From Ignavibacteria bacterium (lineage in GTDB: Bacteria > Bacteroidota > Ignavibacteria > Tepidaquicellales > Tepidaquicellaceae): a stretch of DNA of 64,000 nt. The notes beneath the pieces were generated by a model. That model made no database searches, was not told where the DNA came from, and worked only from the letters and a program-made list of their open reading frames with translations. This document shows positions 9,221-19,814 of the stretch, piece by piece; position 1 is the first letter of the stretch, and the number at the start of each line of letters is the position of its first letter. Where the stretch lies: positions 473,988 through 537,987 of the forward strand of contig JADJYU010000007.1 of the NCBI GenBank assembly GCA_016719565.1, read 5' to 3'. Made by a program: the position numbers and the translations under genes.

Positions 9221-9316
9221 GATTCTAATTTACAAATATTAGTATTCTATATAAATGATAAACCTTTAACTCTATTATGTAACATGAAGGGAAGATCATT
9301 AACATTTGCCATGATT

Positions 9317-10762
9317 TTACTTTTTAAAACTATTTAACATATCAAAAAGCCAGAGTTTTATACCGAATTGATTTTGAGAAGATCTGTCGGCGGCTTCCCG
9401 TAATCTCATTAATTCCGCTTCAACATGTTTCTTATTATTTACATAAACTGACTGCTGCAGCCTGACAAGTTCGCCTGTGATTTTCAAAAAATCCGAAAAC
9501 GATTCTTTGTAATTATCCTTAATGGATTTTTCCCTTCCGAGAAAATGCCTGAAGGAATCTATGCCTGCAACCGCCTGATCATAAAAACCTTCCTCATAAA
9601 ATATCTGCAGCATAATAATTTTTACCTGAAGCTTTATAATGTAATTTGGAAAGTTAGTCTTTGACATAAGCTCAAGAGCTTTGCTCCTGTTGCCTTTTTT
9701 AAATTCAATATAACCGTAACAAAAATTCAGTGTGCTTTCCTTTTCTTCATTAAGCATATCCTTATACTGTTCAATATATTTCTCAGCCCATTCATATTCA
9801 TCCACCCGCACAGCAATCTTCACATAATTCAGAAAATCGAGATACATTATCTTTCCCATAAAAATTGTGCCGGTATCAAAACTGTCTTTTGACAAATAAA
9901 AATGTTCTTTCATAAAATCTTTACTGCAGTAAATATTATACATCTCAGCGCAGAAGCCGGACATATGTAAATAATACATATAAGTATGATATTCATTAAG
10001 ACTGGCTGAATGTTTTTTAAAAATATCCTTCAGTTTATAAAAAATATTCTGATCATTATTCATCAGAAGGAGGGTAATATAATAATACATCTGAATTACC
10101 GGAGTAAGCTTTGAGAAATTCTTTTCGAGATAGATCATGACTTCATCAAACATTTTCAAATCAAAGCTGCAGTTATTCTGCTTGATCTCATGCAGCATTG
10201 TTGTATAAAGCTCAAGAGCATTTATGAGAAAGTGATTCAGCTCATTATCGAGCTGATCCTGAAAAAGTTCAAAATCAGAATTTGGATTCTTCGGAGAGTA
10301 AAATGATTTTAATTCTTTAGACAGATCAGACATTTTAAGGAAATATGCCTCATCCCTCACAGGATCACGGGTTAAGCTGTCACTGTAAGATTTGAAAAGC
10401 TGTTCATGCATTTTATCCAGATCCCTGTCTCTGAACTGTTCAAGTAAAAACTTATTATTGAGATGATCATTCTTCTGAAAATAACTGATCTTAAGGAATT
10501 CCTTACTGATAGCAAGCAGATCGGAAGAAATATTTTTAATTTTAAAATAATCATATTCTTCATCAGGGAACATTTCTTTAAACACTTCTTCAGATTCTAA
10601 TTTCTTACTGTTAAATTCCGGATAGTATTTCTTTAATACTTCAAGCAGTGAAATGACATTTTTATTTTTATTGAAATAAGGTGAAGCTGTAAATTCACGG
10701 AATTGTTTTAATTCCGCTGCTGAAAACGTTTTTAAAAGCTGAATTAATTTTGATTTATACAT
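9317..10762 (-). CDS. Conserved helical protein of unknown function
   Basis: 481 residues, almost entirely predicted helix, rich in Leu, Lys, Phe and Tyr, without signal peptide or membrane segment. The N terminus has a distinctive stretch (TFSAAELKQFREFTASPYFN, residues 13-32) followed by LKKYYPEF and a LFP-like motif; I recall a similar arrangement in unnamed proteins of Bacteroidota-related genomes. The body could be a helical-repeat (TPR-like) scaffold, but no clear repeat register is visible. It is a lone cytoplasmic gene with no informative partner. No function proposed. Confidence 0.75.
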   Translation of the reverse strand: MYKSKLIQLLKTFSAAELKQFREFTASPYFNKNKNVISLLEVLKKYYPEFNSKKLESEEVFKEMFPDEEYDYFKIKNISSDLLAISKEFLKISYFQKNDHLNNKFLLEQFRDRDLDKMHEQLFKSYSDSLTRDPVRDEAYFLKMSDLSKELKSFYSPKNPNSDFELFQDQLDNELNHFLINALELYTTMLHEIKQNNCSFDLKMFDEVMIYLEKNFSKLTPVIQMYYYITLLLMNNDQNIFYKLKDIFKKHSASLNEYHTYMYYLHMSGFCAEMYNIYCSKDFMKEHFYLSKDSFDTGTIFMGKIMYLDFLNYVKIAVRVDEYEWAEKYIEQYKDMLNEEKESTLNFCYGYIEFKKGNRSKALELMSKTNFPNYIIKLQVKIIMLQIFYEEGFYDQAVAGIDSFRHFLGREKSIKDNYKESFSDFLKITGELVRLQQSVYVNNKKHVEAELMRLREAADRSSQNQFGIKLWLFDMLNSFKK

Positions 10763-10879
10763 ATAATTTTTCTAAAAATCGATTGATAAAAAGTGCGAAT
10801 ATGGCTCGGGAACAGATGATTAAAGTATTTTTTATATTAAAGTACCGGCTAATGTTTCTAAATTCGAAAATAAGTTTCT

Positions 10880-10910
10880 TTGGAATAAAAGATTAATTGA
10901 TATAATTTTG
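10880..10910 (+). promoter_or_regulatory. Candidate Bacteroidota-type promoter
   Basis: TTG (10880-10882), a 20-base spacer, then TAATTTTG (10903-10910) match the -33/-7 pattern (TTG, TAnnTTTG) of the Bacteroidota primary sigma factor. It lies about 170 bases upstream of the adhesin-like gene and would leave a long 5' leader that carries inverted repeats. Confidence 0.45.
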
Positions 10911-10920
10911 TACCACTTGG

Positions 10921-11019
10921 CGTATGGTGACAATTTCAATTTTTTATACTTTCCGGAGTTAAACATATCATTTCATCGTACGCCATACGTTTCTTGATAA
11001 CAATTAAATTCCGGAAAGT
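10921..11019 (+). promoter_or_regulatory. Interleaved inverted repeats in a 5' leader
   Basis: Two pairs of complementary segments are interleaved: CGTATGG (10921-10927) with CCATACG (10983-10989), and ACTTTCCGGA (10948-10957) with TCCGGAAAGT (11010-11019). In RNA this order is that of a pseudoknot; in DNA the CCGGA pairs could be operator half-sites. They sit between the candidate promoter and the start of the adhesin-like gene at 11079. The 316 bases between 10763 and 11078 hold nothing else recognisable. Confidence 0.35.
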
Positions 11020-11078
11020 TTATTTTAATACTAATGAATTTAAAAAAATATTCAAATAATATTAACGAAAGGTTGAAA

Positions 11079-14000
11079 ATGAAATCATTAATTTCACTTG
11101 TATTTATCTGCGCATTGTCAATTATCCTAACAGCGGGGAATGCGGTATCGCAGCAAAATTCAGTGGGCAACTCCAAAAAAGTAAAAACATCTTCATTTCA
11201 TAAAAAAGGAAAAAAGATAATTGACCAAAAAATAATAAATGAAATTATTTCTGACAATCAAAAATCTTTTAAAAAGAATTTGCGCGGCACCTGGCTTCTC
11301 GATGAAGATTTTGAATCAGGAAATTTTCCTCCTATAAACTGGATTAATTTAAACGGGTCAACTGAATGGGAGCAGGCTTATGTAAGCGGTTACGGCAGCG
11401 GAAACTACAGTATGCTCTATTCATCCTGGCAATGTAACTACTCGGATAATATAATTTTCACAAAAGATTTTACTTCGAATACACAATCCGGAGATAAACT
11501 TATTTTTGATTATGCATATGCGCCGTATGATGACGGCAATACTTATTATGATGATCTGGAAATCTATTACTATGATGCTGTAGATGAAATTTATTATAGT
11601 CTGGTCTATTATGAAGGATGGGAATTACAAACAGCGAACGGTACCGATCAGTATTTTCAGCCGCAAAGTAATGAATGGGGAACAAAAATAATTGACATCC
11701 CTGAAAACGCTTCAAGTATATATTTCAAAGTCTGGGAAAATTGCGGTAATAATTATTATGTGGATAATATCAGAGTAGGAGCTTACGCAGGCGGGTATGA
11801 TGCATCTGTGGAAATTTTATGGGGAAAAGGAAAAATACCTTTGAGTTACGGAGTGCCGGATAAAATTCCTGTACTCATTAAAAATCTTACAATAAATCCT
11901 ATCAATAATTTAATGGTGAATCTTAATATTTCCGGCACCAATAATTTATCGGATTCATTCGAGATTCCATATATCGGACCGTTAGATACATTTCAGGTTG
12001 ACTTCTTAGGATTTACTCCAGTGTTAAACGGATTTTCCGATATTACGGTATCGATACCGGCTGATGATGATAATGGAAATAATGTGAAGACTTTTATCTC
12101 GGAAGCTAATTCCAATACGAGGAGGTACGTTGATTCAAACTGCTGTAACAGCAGCGTCGGCTGGATCGGTCAGCTGTCATTTCTTAACAAGTATTATATG
12201 TCAGGCACCGGTCAGATAAGAAATGTAAACATAAAACTTCCGGGTGACAATGCAGGTCAGATTGTTTACGGAATTGTATTAAACAGCAGCGGCACAATAG
12301 TAGGAAAATCTCCTCATTATAAAATAAAAGCATCTGATCAGAATACTTATAAATCATTTCAGATCACAGATCCGAAACCGTTCATAGTAACAAACGATCA
12401 TTATTATGTCGGTATAGCTCAGACCGAATATGCAGGAAATGATTTTGCGTATGCATCTCAGCAGATGTATTATGAAATACCTGCAAGACCTGATGCAAAT
12501 TATTATTCTTACCTGGCTCCTCCCGGTACAAATGTCAACGCGTATGAATTTCCGAGAGAGTACGGTCAGAATTATGCGATAGAATCTGTCATGGGGAAAT
12601 CAGGCGGCAGTAGATGCCGGAGTATCTGATCTCGGACTGACATATGATCAGTATTTTAACTCAACAACTTTCACTCCGACGGGGAAAGTATTTAATGCAG
12701 GTACAGGCGCGGTTTCGTTCAGCGTCAGAAGAACTATTTCACCCGGAGGATATACAAGCACAAAAACGGTTTCAGGATTAGCCGCGGGAGCAAACGCTTT
12801 TGTAAACTATGATCCATGGACATTTATATCAGGTACAGTTTATACAGTCAGGGATTCCATTCTTATTTCTGACGGAAACAATTCCAACAATGCAATGACT
12901 TCATCTATCACTCCAAGAATTGCCAAGGAAATGTGTATCCTCTGGCAGCAACAAAAGGACAGAGACAGTCTGGTAAGAGCGGTGATCAGCGACGGGAGAT
13001 ATGCGAATAATTTTGATACTGTAGGAATGTATTATACGGGATCATACAGACCATGGAAAGTAATGATCGTGAACTTCAAGGAAGAAGGAAGTTATTCGCC
13101 TTGGGTCAGAGATTCCTTAAAAAGCTCATTGACAACTCAACTGCCGGAAATAAAAAATCGCTGATCGTTTTCAGTGACAATACATCTTTCCCTAATGATC
13201 CGGAGACGGGGTTTGCTGCACCGGCGGATACTGTATTCTTCAGACAATATCTTAAAGCAAAAACCATAAGCGATGACTGGATCGGAAGTATTCCCACGAG
13301 TCAGAGCAGATTCAGAGGAATAGGTTTTTTCAGCGGTATCACGCAGGATTCGGTTTCAGATCCGTATACACCGGAATTAATAAGCCCGGTCAACGGCAGC
13401 AGCGCTGCATTTAAACCTCAGTCAGTTACAGGAAACGGATCTGACTCCAGCATAGCCGTTAGTTTTGCAGGAGCGAATTACAATACTTTCTTTATGACAA
13501 ATCAGTTCTCAAGTCTGAGAGCAACCGGAGGTTCGCCATTATCGCTCGGACCCGTTTTAGTTTATACAAAAATCATTGACTGGATCCAGAGCGTTAACAC
13601 GAACGCGAAAGTTCTTGACCTGACAGCATTATATGAAGGGCTGTATGATAATAATCAGAATTCGATGACAGGTGATACGGTGAGAGTATATCTGAGAAGC
13701 GCGGTAAGTCCGTATGCAAAAATTGATTCAGCAAAAGGATTCCTAAGTTCGGCAGGATTTGATTCATTCATTTTTAACAACGCTTCAAACGGAGTAAATT
13801 ATTATCTGCATCTTAAACACAGGAACGGACTGGAGACATGGAGCAAGACGCCTCAGATGTTCGCATCAAATTATCTTGCATATAACTTTACAACAAATGC
13901 TAATAAAGCGTTCGGGGACAACTTGTTATTGAAAGGAACGAAGTGGACCATATACAGCGGAGACGTGAATCAGGACGGAATAATAGATATAGATGACAAT

Positions 14001-14306
14001 TCACTCATTGACAATGACGCATTCAATTTCGAATCCGGATATATTAAAACAGATCTTAACGGAGACGGAATTGCTGATATAAGTGATCAGGCAATTGCCG
14101 ATAACAATGCGTTCAATTTTATTTCAAAAATAACTCCGGGCGGCGCGCTGATAAATCCTGAAGAGCCGCAGGATATAATTTCAGAAACTTCTTTTGAAAA
14201 TTCCGAAATTAATATAGACCACGAAATTTATGAAAGAACGAAAAACTTATCGCCGGTAATTAAGCCGTCGGATATAAGAAAGCATTTATTTATAAAATCG
14301 AATTAA
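11079..14306 (+). CDS. Secreted adhesin-like protein with dockerin-like repeats (two frameshifts)
   Basis: Read through two 1-base breaks this is one gene of about 1075 codons. I choose the ATG at 11079, since GAAAGG lies 8 bases upstream and it gives a clean signal peptide (KSLISLVFICALSIILTAGN). The N-terminal part is a choice-of-anchor J/cleaved-adhesin domain (LLDEDFESGNFPPINW). The C terminus has paired calcium-loop repeats: GDVNQDGIIDIDD ... TDLNGDGIADISD, each followed by DN(D/N)AFNF. Breaks: an extra G in GGGG near 12596 (true reading MGNQAAVDAGVSDLGL) and a missing A in the run near 13128 (SLKKLIDNSTAG). There is no type IX tail, so the protein may be held by its dockerin-like end or by another route. 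Confidence 0.75.
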
Positions 14307-14372
14307 TATAAGTATGCAATCATCACTAAAGTGATGTTGTATTAAAAAATATTTGTTTCATGCGTAATCCCC

Positions 14373-14408
14373 AAAAAGACCGGTATTAATTTGCCGGTCT
14401 TTTTTTTT
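14373..14408 (+). terminator. Rho-independent terminator
   Basis: Stem AAAGACCGG (14375-14383) / CCGGTCTTT (14394-14402), ten-base loop, then a T-run to 14408. It ends transcription of the adhesin-like gene before the PNGase F-like gene. Confidence 0.85.
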
Positions 14409-14478
14409 CTGCACATATACCTTCTTAAAAATATTTTGACTAATTTACAAAAACTTTTTTTAAATTTTATTTCAGCTC

Positions 14479-15858
14479 ATGACTAAAAATTTTACTTACA
14501 GGTATTGCAAGTCCGTTTTAAATAAAATAAGAATTCCGGTTGCAGCTTTTATAATCCTGATCACTGTCTCCGCCGGCTCAGTAAATGCAGGTGACACAAC
14601 ATGGGTAACTACATTTGATCAGAACTTTCAGAACTGGGCGGATACTCATTACGGTAATTTTTTATTACCGGATACAAGTATCAGCTACGAAAAAATAGTA
14701 ATGTATTATACTATAGGATGTCCGGCAGCAGGTTGTGATCCGTGGGACAGGATCGGCTGGATAAAACTTTATACGGATTCGACAACAAATTATGAGATAG
14801 CAAGAGTCGTTACGCCATACAATATAGTGGGCGGAGGTTACCCCGGACAATGTGTATTTGAAATTGACGTAACTGATTACATGTCACTGCTGCATGATTC
14901 CGTAAGACTCGGCAGTTACATAGAGAGCTGGATCGGCGGCGCACGCGGCTGGCTTGTAACAGTTAAGTTCGCATTCATTGAAGGTGTACCGGAAATGAAA
15001 CCATATAAAGTGATAAATCTCTGGCAGGATAACAGAGTAGTTTACGGAGATCCTGCGCTGAATCCGGAAGATATACTTGTTCCGCGAAATATTCCAATCG
15101 ATCAGAATATTTCAAAAGCAAAAGTAAAAATAATAACTACAGGTCACGGGCAGGGGAGTACTGATAATGCAGCGGAGTTTTCTCTGAAGATACATACGCT
15201 CCGTGTCGGCTCTCAGGTGTATGATCAGATTCTCTGGAGATCAGACTGTTCTATAAATCCATGCAGTCCGCAGGGCGGTACGTGGCAGTATGCAAGAGCC
15301 GGATGGTGTCCGGGAGCAGGAGTGATACCATGGGATAATGATGTAACCGCAAATGTTACGCCCGGTCAGAATGTTGTAATAGATTATGATCTGTATCCTT
15401 ATGAAAATTTCTGCAGACCTAACAATCCATTATGTATTTCAGGTCAGACCTGCGCTGACTGTAATTATAATAATAACGGACATACTGAACCACATTATAC
15501 AATACAGGGACAGCTGGTATTATATAAACTTAATCAGATCATCAATATTACAAACATTAGTAATGAGATCCCGGAATCATTCAGGCTTCATCAGAATTAT
15601 CCAAATCCCTTTAACCCTTCTACTAAAATAAAATTTGATCTTCCTGAAGGCGGTTTTGTAAGACTTCAGATCACGGATATCAGCGGAAAGACACTGGATA
15701 CGCCTGTTGAAAGAAAATTAAATCCCGGCTCATATGAAACCCAGTGGGATGCAGCGGGACTTCCAAGCGGAGTTTATTTCTACAGGATTGAAATTCAGTC
15801 GGATGTAACGGAAAATTTGAAGTTTACGGAAACGAAGAAAATGATTTTGTTAAGGTAA
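14479..15858 (+). CDS. Secreted PNGase F-like peptide-N-glycosidase, type IX cargo
   Basis: 459 residues. A signal sequence occupies about 16-37. Residues 40-345 resemble the two eight-stranded domains of PNGase F (N-glycanase N and C): CDPWDRIGWIKL (86-97), the GHGQGSTDNAAEF segment, and cysteine-rich WRSDCSINPC ... GTWQYARAGWCPG. PNGase F cleaves the bond between asparagine and N-linked glycans on glycoproteins. Residues from about 382 form a type IX sorting domain (ESFRLHQNYPNPFNPSTKI ... KKMILLR). Close relatives are also annotated only as PNGase-related, so activity on true N-glycans is inference. It is flanked by other secreted proteins. Confidence 0.8.
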   Translation: MTKNFTYRYCKSVLNKIRIPVAAFIILITVSAGSVNAGDTTWVTTFDQNFQNWADTHYGNFLLPDTSISYEKIVMYYTIGCPAAGCDPWDRIGWIKLYTDSTTNYEIARVVTPYNIVGGGYPGQCVFEIDVTDYMSLLHDSVRLGSYIESWIGGARGWLVTVKFAFIEGVPEMKPYKVINLWQDNRVVYGDPALNPEDILVPRNIPIDQNISKAKVKIITTGHGQGSTDNAAEFSLKIHTLRVGSQVYDQILWRSDCSINPCSPQGGTWQYARAGWCPGAGVIPWDNDVTANVTPGQNVVIDYDLYPYENFCRPNNPLCISGQTCADCNYNNNGHTEPHYTIQGQLVLYKLNQIINITNISNEIPESFRLHQNYPNPFNPSTKIKFDLPEGGFVRLQITDISGKTLDTPVERKLNPGSYETQWDAAGLPSGVYFYRIEIQSDVTENLKFTETKKMILLR

Positions 15859-16007
15859 CATTAATTTGCTATATTAAAATAAATATAAATAACGGGATTA
15901 ATAATTTGTTCAATTTTAAATAACTGATTTAATAAATTAAAAAAACAGAAAGGAGGTTCCCTGTTTAATTTTAACCTAACTATTTTTTAAATTAAATTTC
16001 TGGAGAA

Positions 16008-17407
16008 ATGAAAAATTTTAAAACTACAGCAGTAATTTTAACAATTGCGTTACTTTTTGTTGTTACTTTAAATACAGTAACAAATGCAGGTACATACAGC
16101 ATCAGCGAAACACTTTCCGGACTTGAGGAAGTCCCGCCAAATGGATCACCCGCTTCAGGCGTCCTCATCGCAAATTATGATGACGTAACAAATACACTTA
16201 TCTTTGCTGTCTCGTGGCAGAATTTTACGGCAGGTACAACAGCCGCTCATTTTCACGGACCTGCACCCGCAGGATCTAATGCCGGCGTGCAGATCGGTTT
16301 TACCGGTTTTCCTATAGGAACAACTTCAGGCAATTATCCAAACACATTTTTACTAACTGCAGCTCAGGAGACACAGCTCCTCAGCGGTTTGTGGTATGTA
16401 AACATTCATTCAACAGCTTTTCCCGGCGGAGAAATCAGATCACAGATAAATCCAGTGATACCGACCGGAAACATTTTCGAGATTTTCGAAACACTTTCCG
16501 GACTGGAAGAAGTGCCGCCGAATGCATCTCCCGGATCAGGAAATCTTAGAGGTACATATGATGACAATACCAATACAATCGTTTTTTTAGTTTACTGGCA
16601 GAATTTTACAGCCGGAACAACAGCAGCGCATTTTCACGGACCCGCTCTTCCGGGAGCAAATGCATCTGTACAGATCGGTTTCACCGGATTCCCAACAGGC
16701 GTTACTTCAGGCAGTTACGGTAATATATTTGTGTTAACTGCAGCTCAGGAAACTCAGCTGCTCGCAGGATTATGGTATGTAAATATTCATTCCTCTCAAT
16801 TCCCCGGAGGAGAGATCAGGTCACAGTTAAATCCTGAAATGGTACTTCCGGTTGAGTTAGCTTCCTTCGTTTCAGTAATTTCCGGAAATGACGTGACGCT
16901 TAACTGGTCAACTTCTTCGGAAATAAATAATTCAGGATTTGATATTGAAAGATCATCATCACCTGCAGTCTGGGAAAAGTCGGATTTGTAAACGGAAACG
17001 GAAATACAAACGAAGGTCAGATTTATTCATACAGAGACAAAGGACTTACTACAGGAGTTTATAATTACAGACTTAAGCAGATAGACTTTAACGGCAACTT
17101 CGAATATCACAATCTTGCAAATGAAGTAGTCATCGGAGTTCCGAATAATTTTGAATTGTCTCAGAATTATCCGAATCCTTTTAATCCTGAAACAAAGATA
17201 GATTATTCAGTTCCTGTTAATGAAAATGTAATGCTGAATTTGTATGACATGTCAGGAAAATTAGTAAAGACACTTGTAAATGATTTTAAGTCTGCGGGAT
17301 ATTATTCTTACAGACTAAATGCATCAGATCTTTCAAGCGGAATATATATTTACAAACTTGAAAGCGGATCAGTAAGCATTTCCAAAAAATTGATGCTTGT
17401 AAAATAA
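16008..17407 (+). CDS. Double-CHRD secreted protein, type IX cargo (frameshift)
   Basis: Signal peptide (1-28), then two tandem CHRD domains (about 30-150 and 155-275), each with the pattern SGLEEVPPN ... AAHFHGPA ... WYVNIHS ... PGGEIRSQ. A linker (VELASFVSVISGNDVTLNW) leads to a type IX sorting domain (SQNYPNPFNPETKIDYSVP). The frame breaks near 16976-16980: GAAAAGTC should be GAAAAAGTC (WEKVGFVNGNGNTNEGQ), and then runs on to 17407. Total with the repair is 467 codons. CHRD domains were named from chordin; in bacteria their function is not known. The ATG has a GGAG 6 bases upstream. Confidence 0.8.
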
Positions 17408-17439
17408 ATTTACGTATTTATACAGATAATAATTTATCG

Positions 17440-17478
17440 AATAAGCCGGAAAGGTAACTTCCCCGGCTTATTCTTTTT
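17440..17478 (+). terminator. Rho-independent terminator
   Basis: Stem AATAAGCCGG (17440-17449) / CCGGCTTATT (17463-17472) with a 13-base loop, followed by CTTTTTA. It ends the CHRD gene; the arms can also act in the other direction. Confidence 0.75.
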
Positions 17479-17613
17479 ATAAATTATAACTCTCTTTAAT
17501 TTTGATATTAAATATTTTTTAATACTCATATTAATCAAAATCCGCAAACCTGTTCATTTGTTTAAATTGTAACTCTTTTTTAATTTGATTAATTTGCACA
17601 CAAAAGAAAAGAA

Positions 17614-18234
17614 TTGAATATTTGTGTATTTGCATCCGGCACCGGTACAAATTTTAAAGCGTTGATCCTTTCAGAAAAGCGAAAGAAAATTAAGTCCAGT
17701 ATTTCACTTCTTATTACAAATAATTCTTATTGCGGCGCAGTACAGACTGCAGTTAAATACGGAATAAAATATAAAGTAATTAACCGCACGCTTTATCCGG
17801 ATATCCCCGAAACATCTTACGATAAATTATTTTTATCAGCTGTGGAAGAGCAAAGTATTGACTTTATTTTGCTTGCGGGATACATGAAACTGTTAAGCTC
17901 TCAACTATTGAAAGTATTCAGAAACAGAATAATTAACATTCATCCTGCATTGCTGCCGTCTTTCGGAGGTAAAGGAATGTACGGAGTCAATGTACACAGG
18001 GCAGTGATAGAGAGCGGTGTAAAGGTTTCGGGAATAACGATCCATTATGCAGATGAAAAATATGATGAAGGGAAAATTATTTTTCAAAAGTGCTGCGCTG
18101 TATCAAACGATGATGATGAATTTTCTCTGATGCAAAAAATCAGAAAACTCGAGCATAAGTATTATCCTGAAATTGTGAAAAAGTTTGAAGAAAAGAAAAT
18201 TATTATTTCAAAAAATAAAGTTATAGTAAATTAA
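17614..18234 (+). CDS. purN: Phosphoribosylglycinamide formyltransferase
   Basis: 206 residues from a TTG start. It transfers a formyl group from 10-formyl-tetrahydrofolate to GAR, the third step of purine synthesis. Visible signatures are the phosphate-binding start (FASGTGTNFKAL), the catalytic pair in NIHPALLPSF (Asn108, His110) and the Asp in YDEGKIIFQ (Asp151). The stop is one base before the TTG start of purH, so the two are co-transcribed and probably translationally coupled. Confidence 0.95.
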   Translation: MNICVFASGTGTNFKALILSEKRKKIKSSISLLITNNSYCGAVQTAVKYGIKYKVINRTLYPDIPETSYDKLFLSAVEEQSIDFILLAGYMKLLSSQLLKVFRNRIINIHPALLPSFGGKGMYGVNVHRAVIESGVKVSGITIHYADEKYDEGKIIFQKCCAVSNDDDEFSLMQKIRKLEHKYYPEIVKKFEEKKIIISKNKVIVN

Positions 18235-18235
18235 T

Positions 18236-19774
18236 TTGATAAAGAGAGCGCTGATCAGTGTTTATGACAAAGAGGGGATTGTAGAATTAGCGGAAAGCCT
18301 AAAGAAATTCGATATAGAAATTATATCAACAGGCGGTACTTTCAAACTCCTTTCAGAAAGCGGATTTGAAGTTACGAAAGCAGAAGATCTGACAGGATTT
18401 CCCGAGATACTTGGCGGAAGAGTGAAGACGCTTCATCCGAAAATTTTCGGAGGCATACTCAGTGACAGGGAAAATGAGGAGCATAACACTGATATGAAGA
18501 ATCTTGAACTTGACCCTATAGATCTTGTAATTGTAAATTTATATCCGTTTGAAGAAACAGTTACGAAAGAAGGAGTATCCGAATCAGAAGCAATTGAACA
18601 GATTGACATCGGCGGCGTTACGCTCATACGCGCTGCAGCAAAAAATTTCAGGCACGTTAATGTGCTGGTCAGCAAATATCAGTATGAAGAATTTATAAGA
18701 GTCCTGAATCAGACCTCAAATAAAATTCCCCCGGAGTATTCAAGAATGCTTGCTTACAAAGCTTTTAAGACTACATCAGCGTATGACCATGAAATTAAAA
18801 ATTATTTTTACGGAAATATTAATGGCGATGAAAGTAAATTTATGAACATACCGGATATCGGATCTTATACAGGTATGAGCTTAAGGTATGGAGAGAATCC
18901 GCATCAGAAAGCTGTATTACTTAAAGATGACTTTGATGAAATTTTTGAAGTGATACACGGAAAGGAACTTTCATACAATAATATGCTTGATATAGATGCA
19001 GCTTATTCTTTAGTTTCGGATTTCCGCGACCCGAAACCTTTCTGCGGAATTATAAAGCACGGTAATCCATGCGGAGCGGCTATATCTGATGAACTGCAGG
19101 AGGCATACGCTAAAGCATTTTCTACGGATAAAGTCTCGCCTTTCGGGGGAATAATTATTTTTAATAAAAAATTGGACTTTAAAACGTCAATAGATATTGA
19201 TAAATTGTTCATTGAAATTATTTTAGCCCCGGATTATGAAGATGAAGCCTTAGAACTTCTGAAAAAAAAGAAGAACAGAAGGCTTATCAGATTCAGATAT
19301 AAAGAGGATAAAACCGAGTTCAGAAAAATATCCGGCGGAGTTTTAATGCAGGAAAAAGATTCGGCAAAAACTGATGCCGGCAGTTTAAATTTTGTTACGG
19401 TAAAAAAAGCTGACAGCATCGCAGCGGAAGATCTGATCTTTGCAGAAAAAATTGCAAAGCATGTAAAATCTAATGCTGTCGTATTTGTGAAAGATCTGAG
19501 GACTCTTGCAATAGGCGGCGGACAGCCGTCCAGGATCGATTCGACCAAGATCGCAGTGATGAAAGCAAAAGAGTTTGGTCATGATCTGACAGGAAGCGTT
19601 ACAGCTTCAGATGCATTTTTTCCGTTTGCTGACGGACTGTTGGAACTTGCAAAAGCCGGAGCGGCAGCGGTAATACAGCCGGGAGGTTCCGTCAGAGATG
19701 AAGAAGTTATAAAAGCGGCGGATGAAAAAGATATAGCAATGGTTTTTACAGGAACAAGACATTTCAAACATTAG
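18236..19774 (+). CDS. purH: AICAR formyltransferase / IMP cyclohydrolase
   Basis: 512 residues, the usual length for the bifunctional enzyme of the last two purine steps. The N-terminal cyclohydrolase domain (1-195) has STGGTFKLL and [11 protein letters not shown]; the formyltransferase domain (from about 200) has [11 protein letters not shown], the catalytic [10 protein letters not shown] and [16 protein letters not shown] start directly after purN. After purH, 40 bases lead to mreB, so a shared transcript is possible. Confidence 0.97.
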   Translation: MIKRALISVYDKEGIVELAESLKKFDIEIISTGGTFKLLSESGFEVTKAEDLTGFPEILGGRVKTLHPKIFGGILSDRENEEHNTDMKNLELDPIDLVIVNLYPFEETVTKEGVSESEAIEQIDIGGVTLIRAAAKNFRHVNVLVSKYQYEEFIRVLNQTSNKIPPEYSRMLAYKAFKTTSAYDHEIKNYFYGNINGDESKFMNIPDIGSYTGMSLRYGENPHQKAVLLKDDFDEIFEVIHGKELSYNNMLDIDAAYSLVSDFRDPKPFCGIIKHGNPCGAAISDELQEAYAKAFSTDKVSPFGGIIIFNKKLDFKTSIDIDKLFIEIILAPDYEDEALELLKKKKNRRLIRFRYKEDKTEFRKISGGVLMQEKDSAKTDAGSLNFVTVKKADSIAAEDLIFAEKIAKHVKSNAVVFVKDLRTLAIGGGQPSRIDSTKIAVMKAKEFGHDLTGSVTASDAFFPFADGLLELAKAGAAAVIQPGGSVRDEEVIKAADEKDIAMVFTGTRHFKH

Positions 19775-19814
19775 AAATTTTTAAAATTTATCATAGTACT
19801 TGAAGGATTATTAA

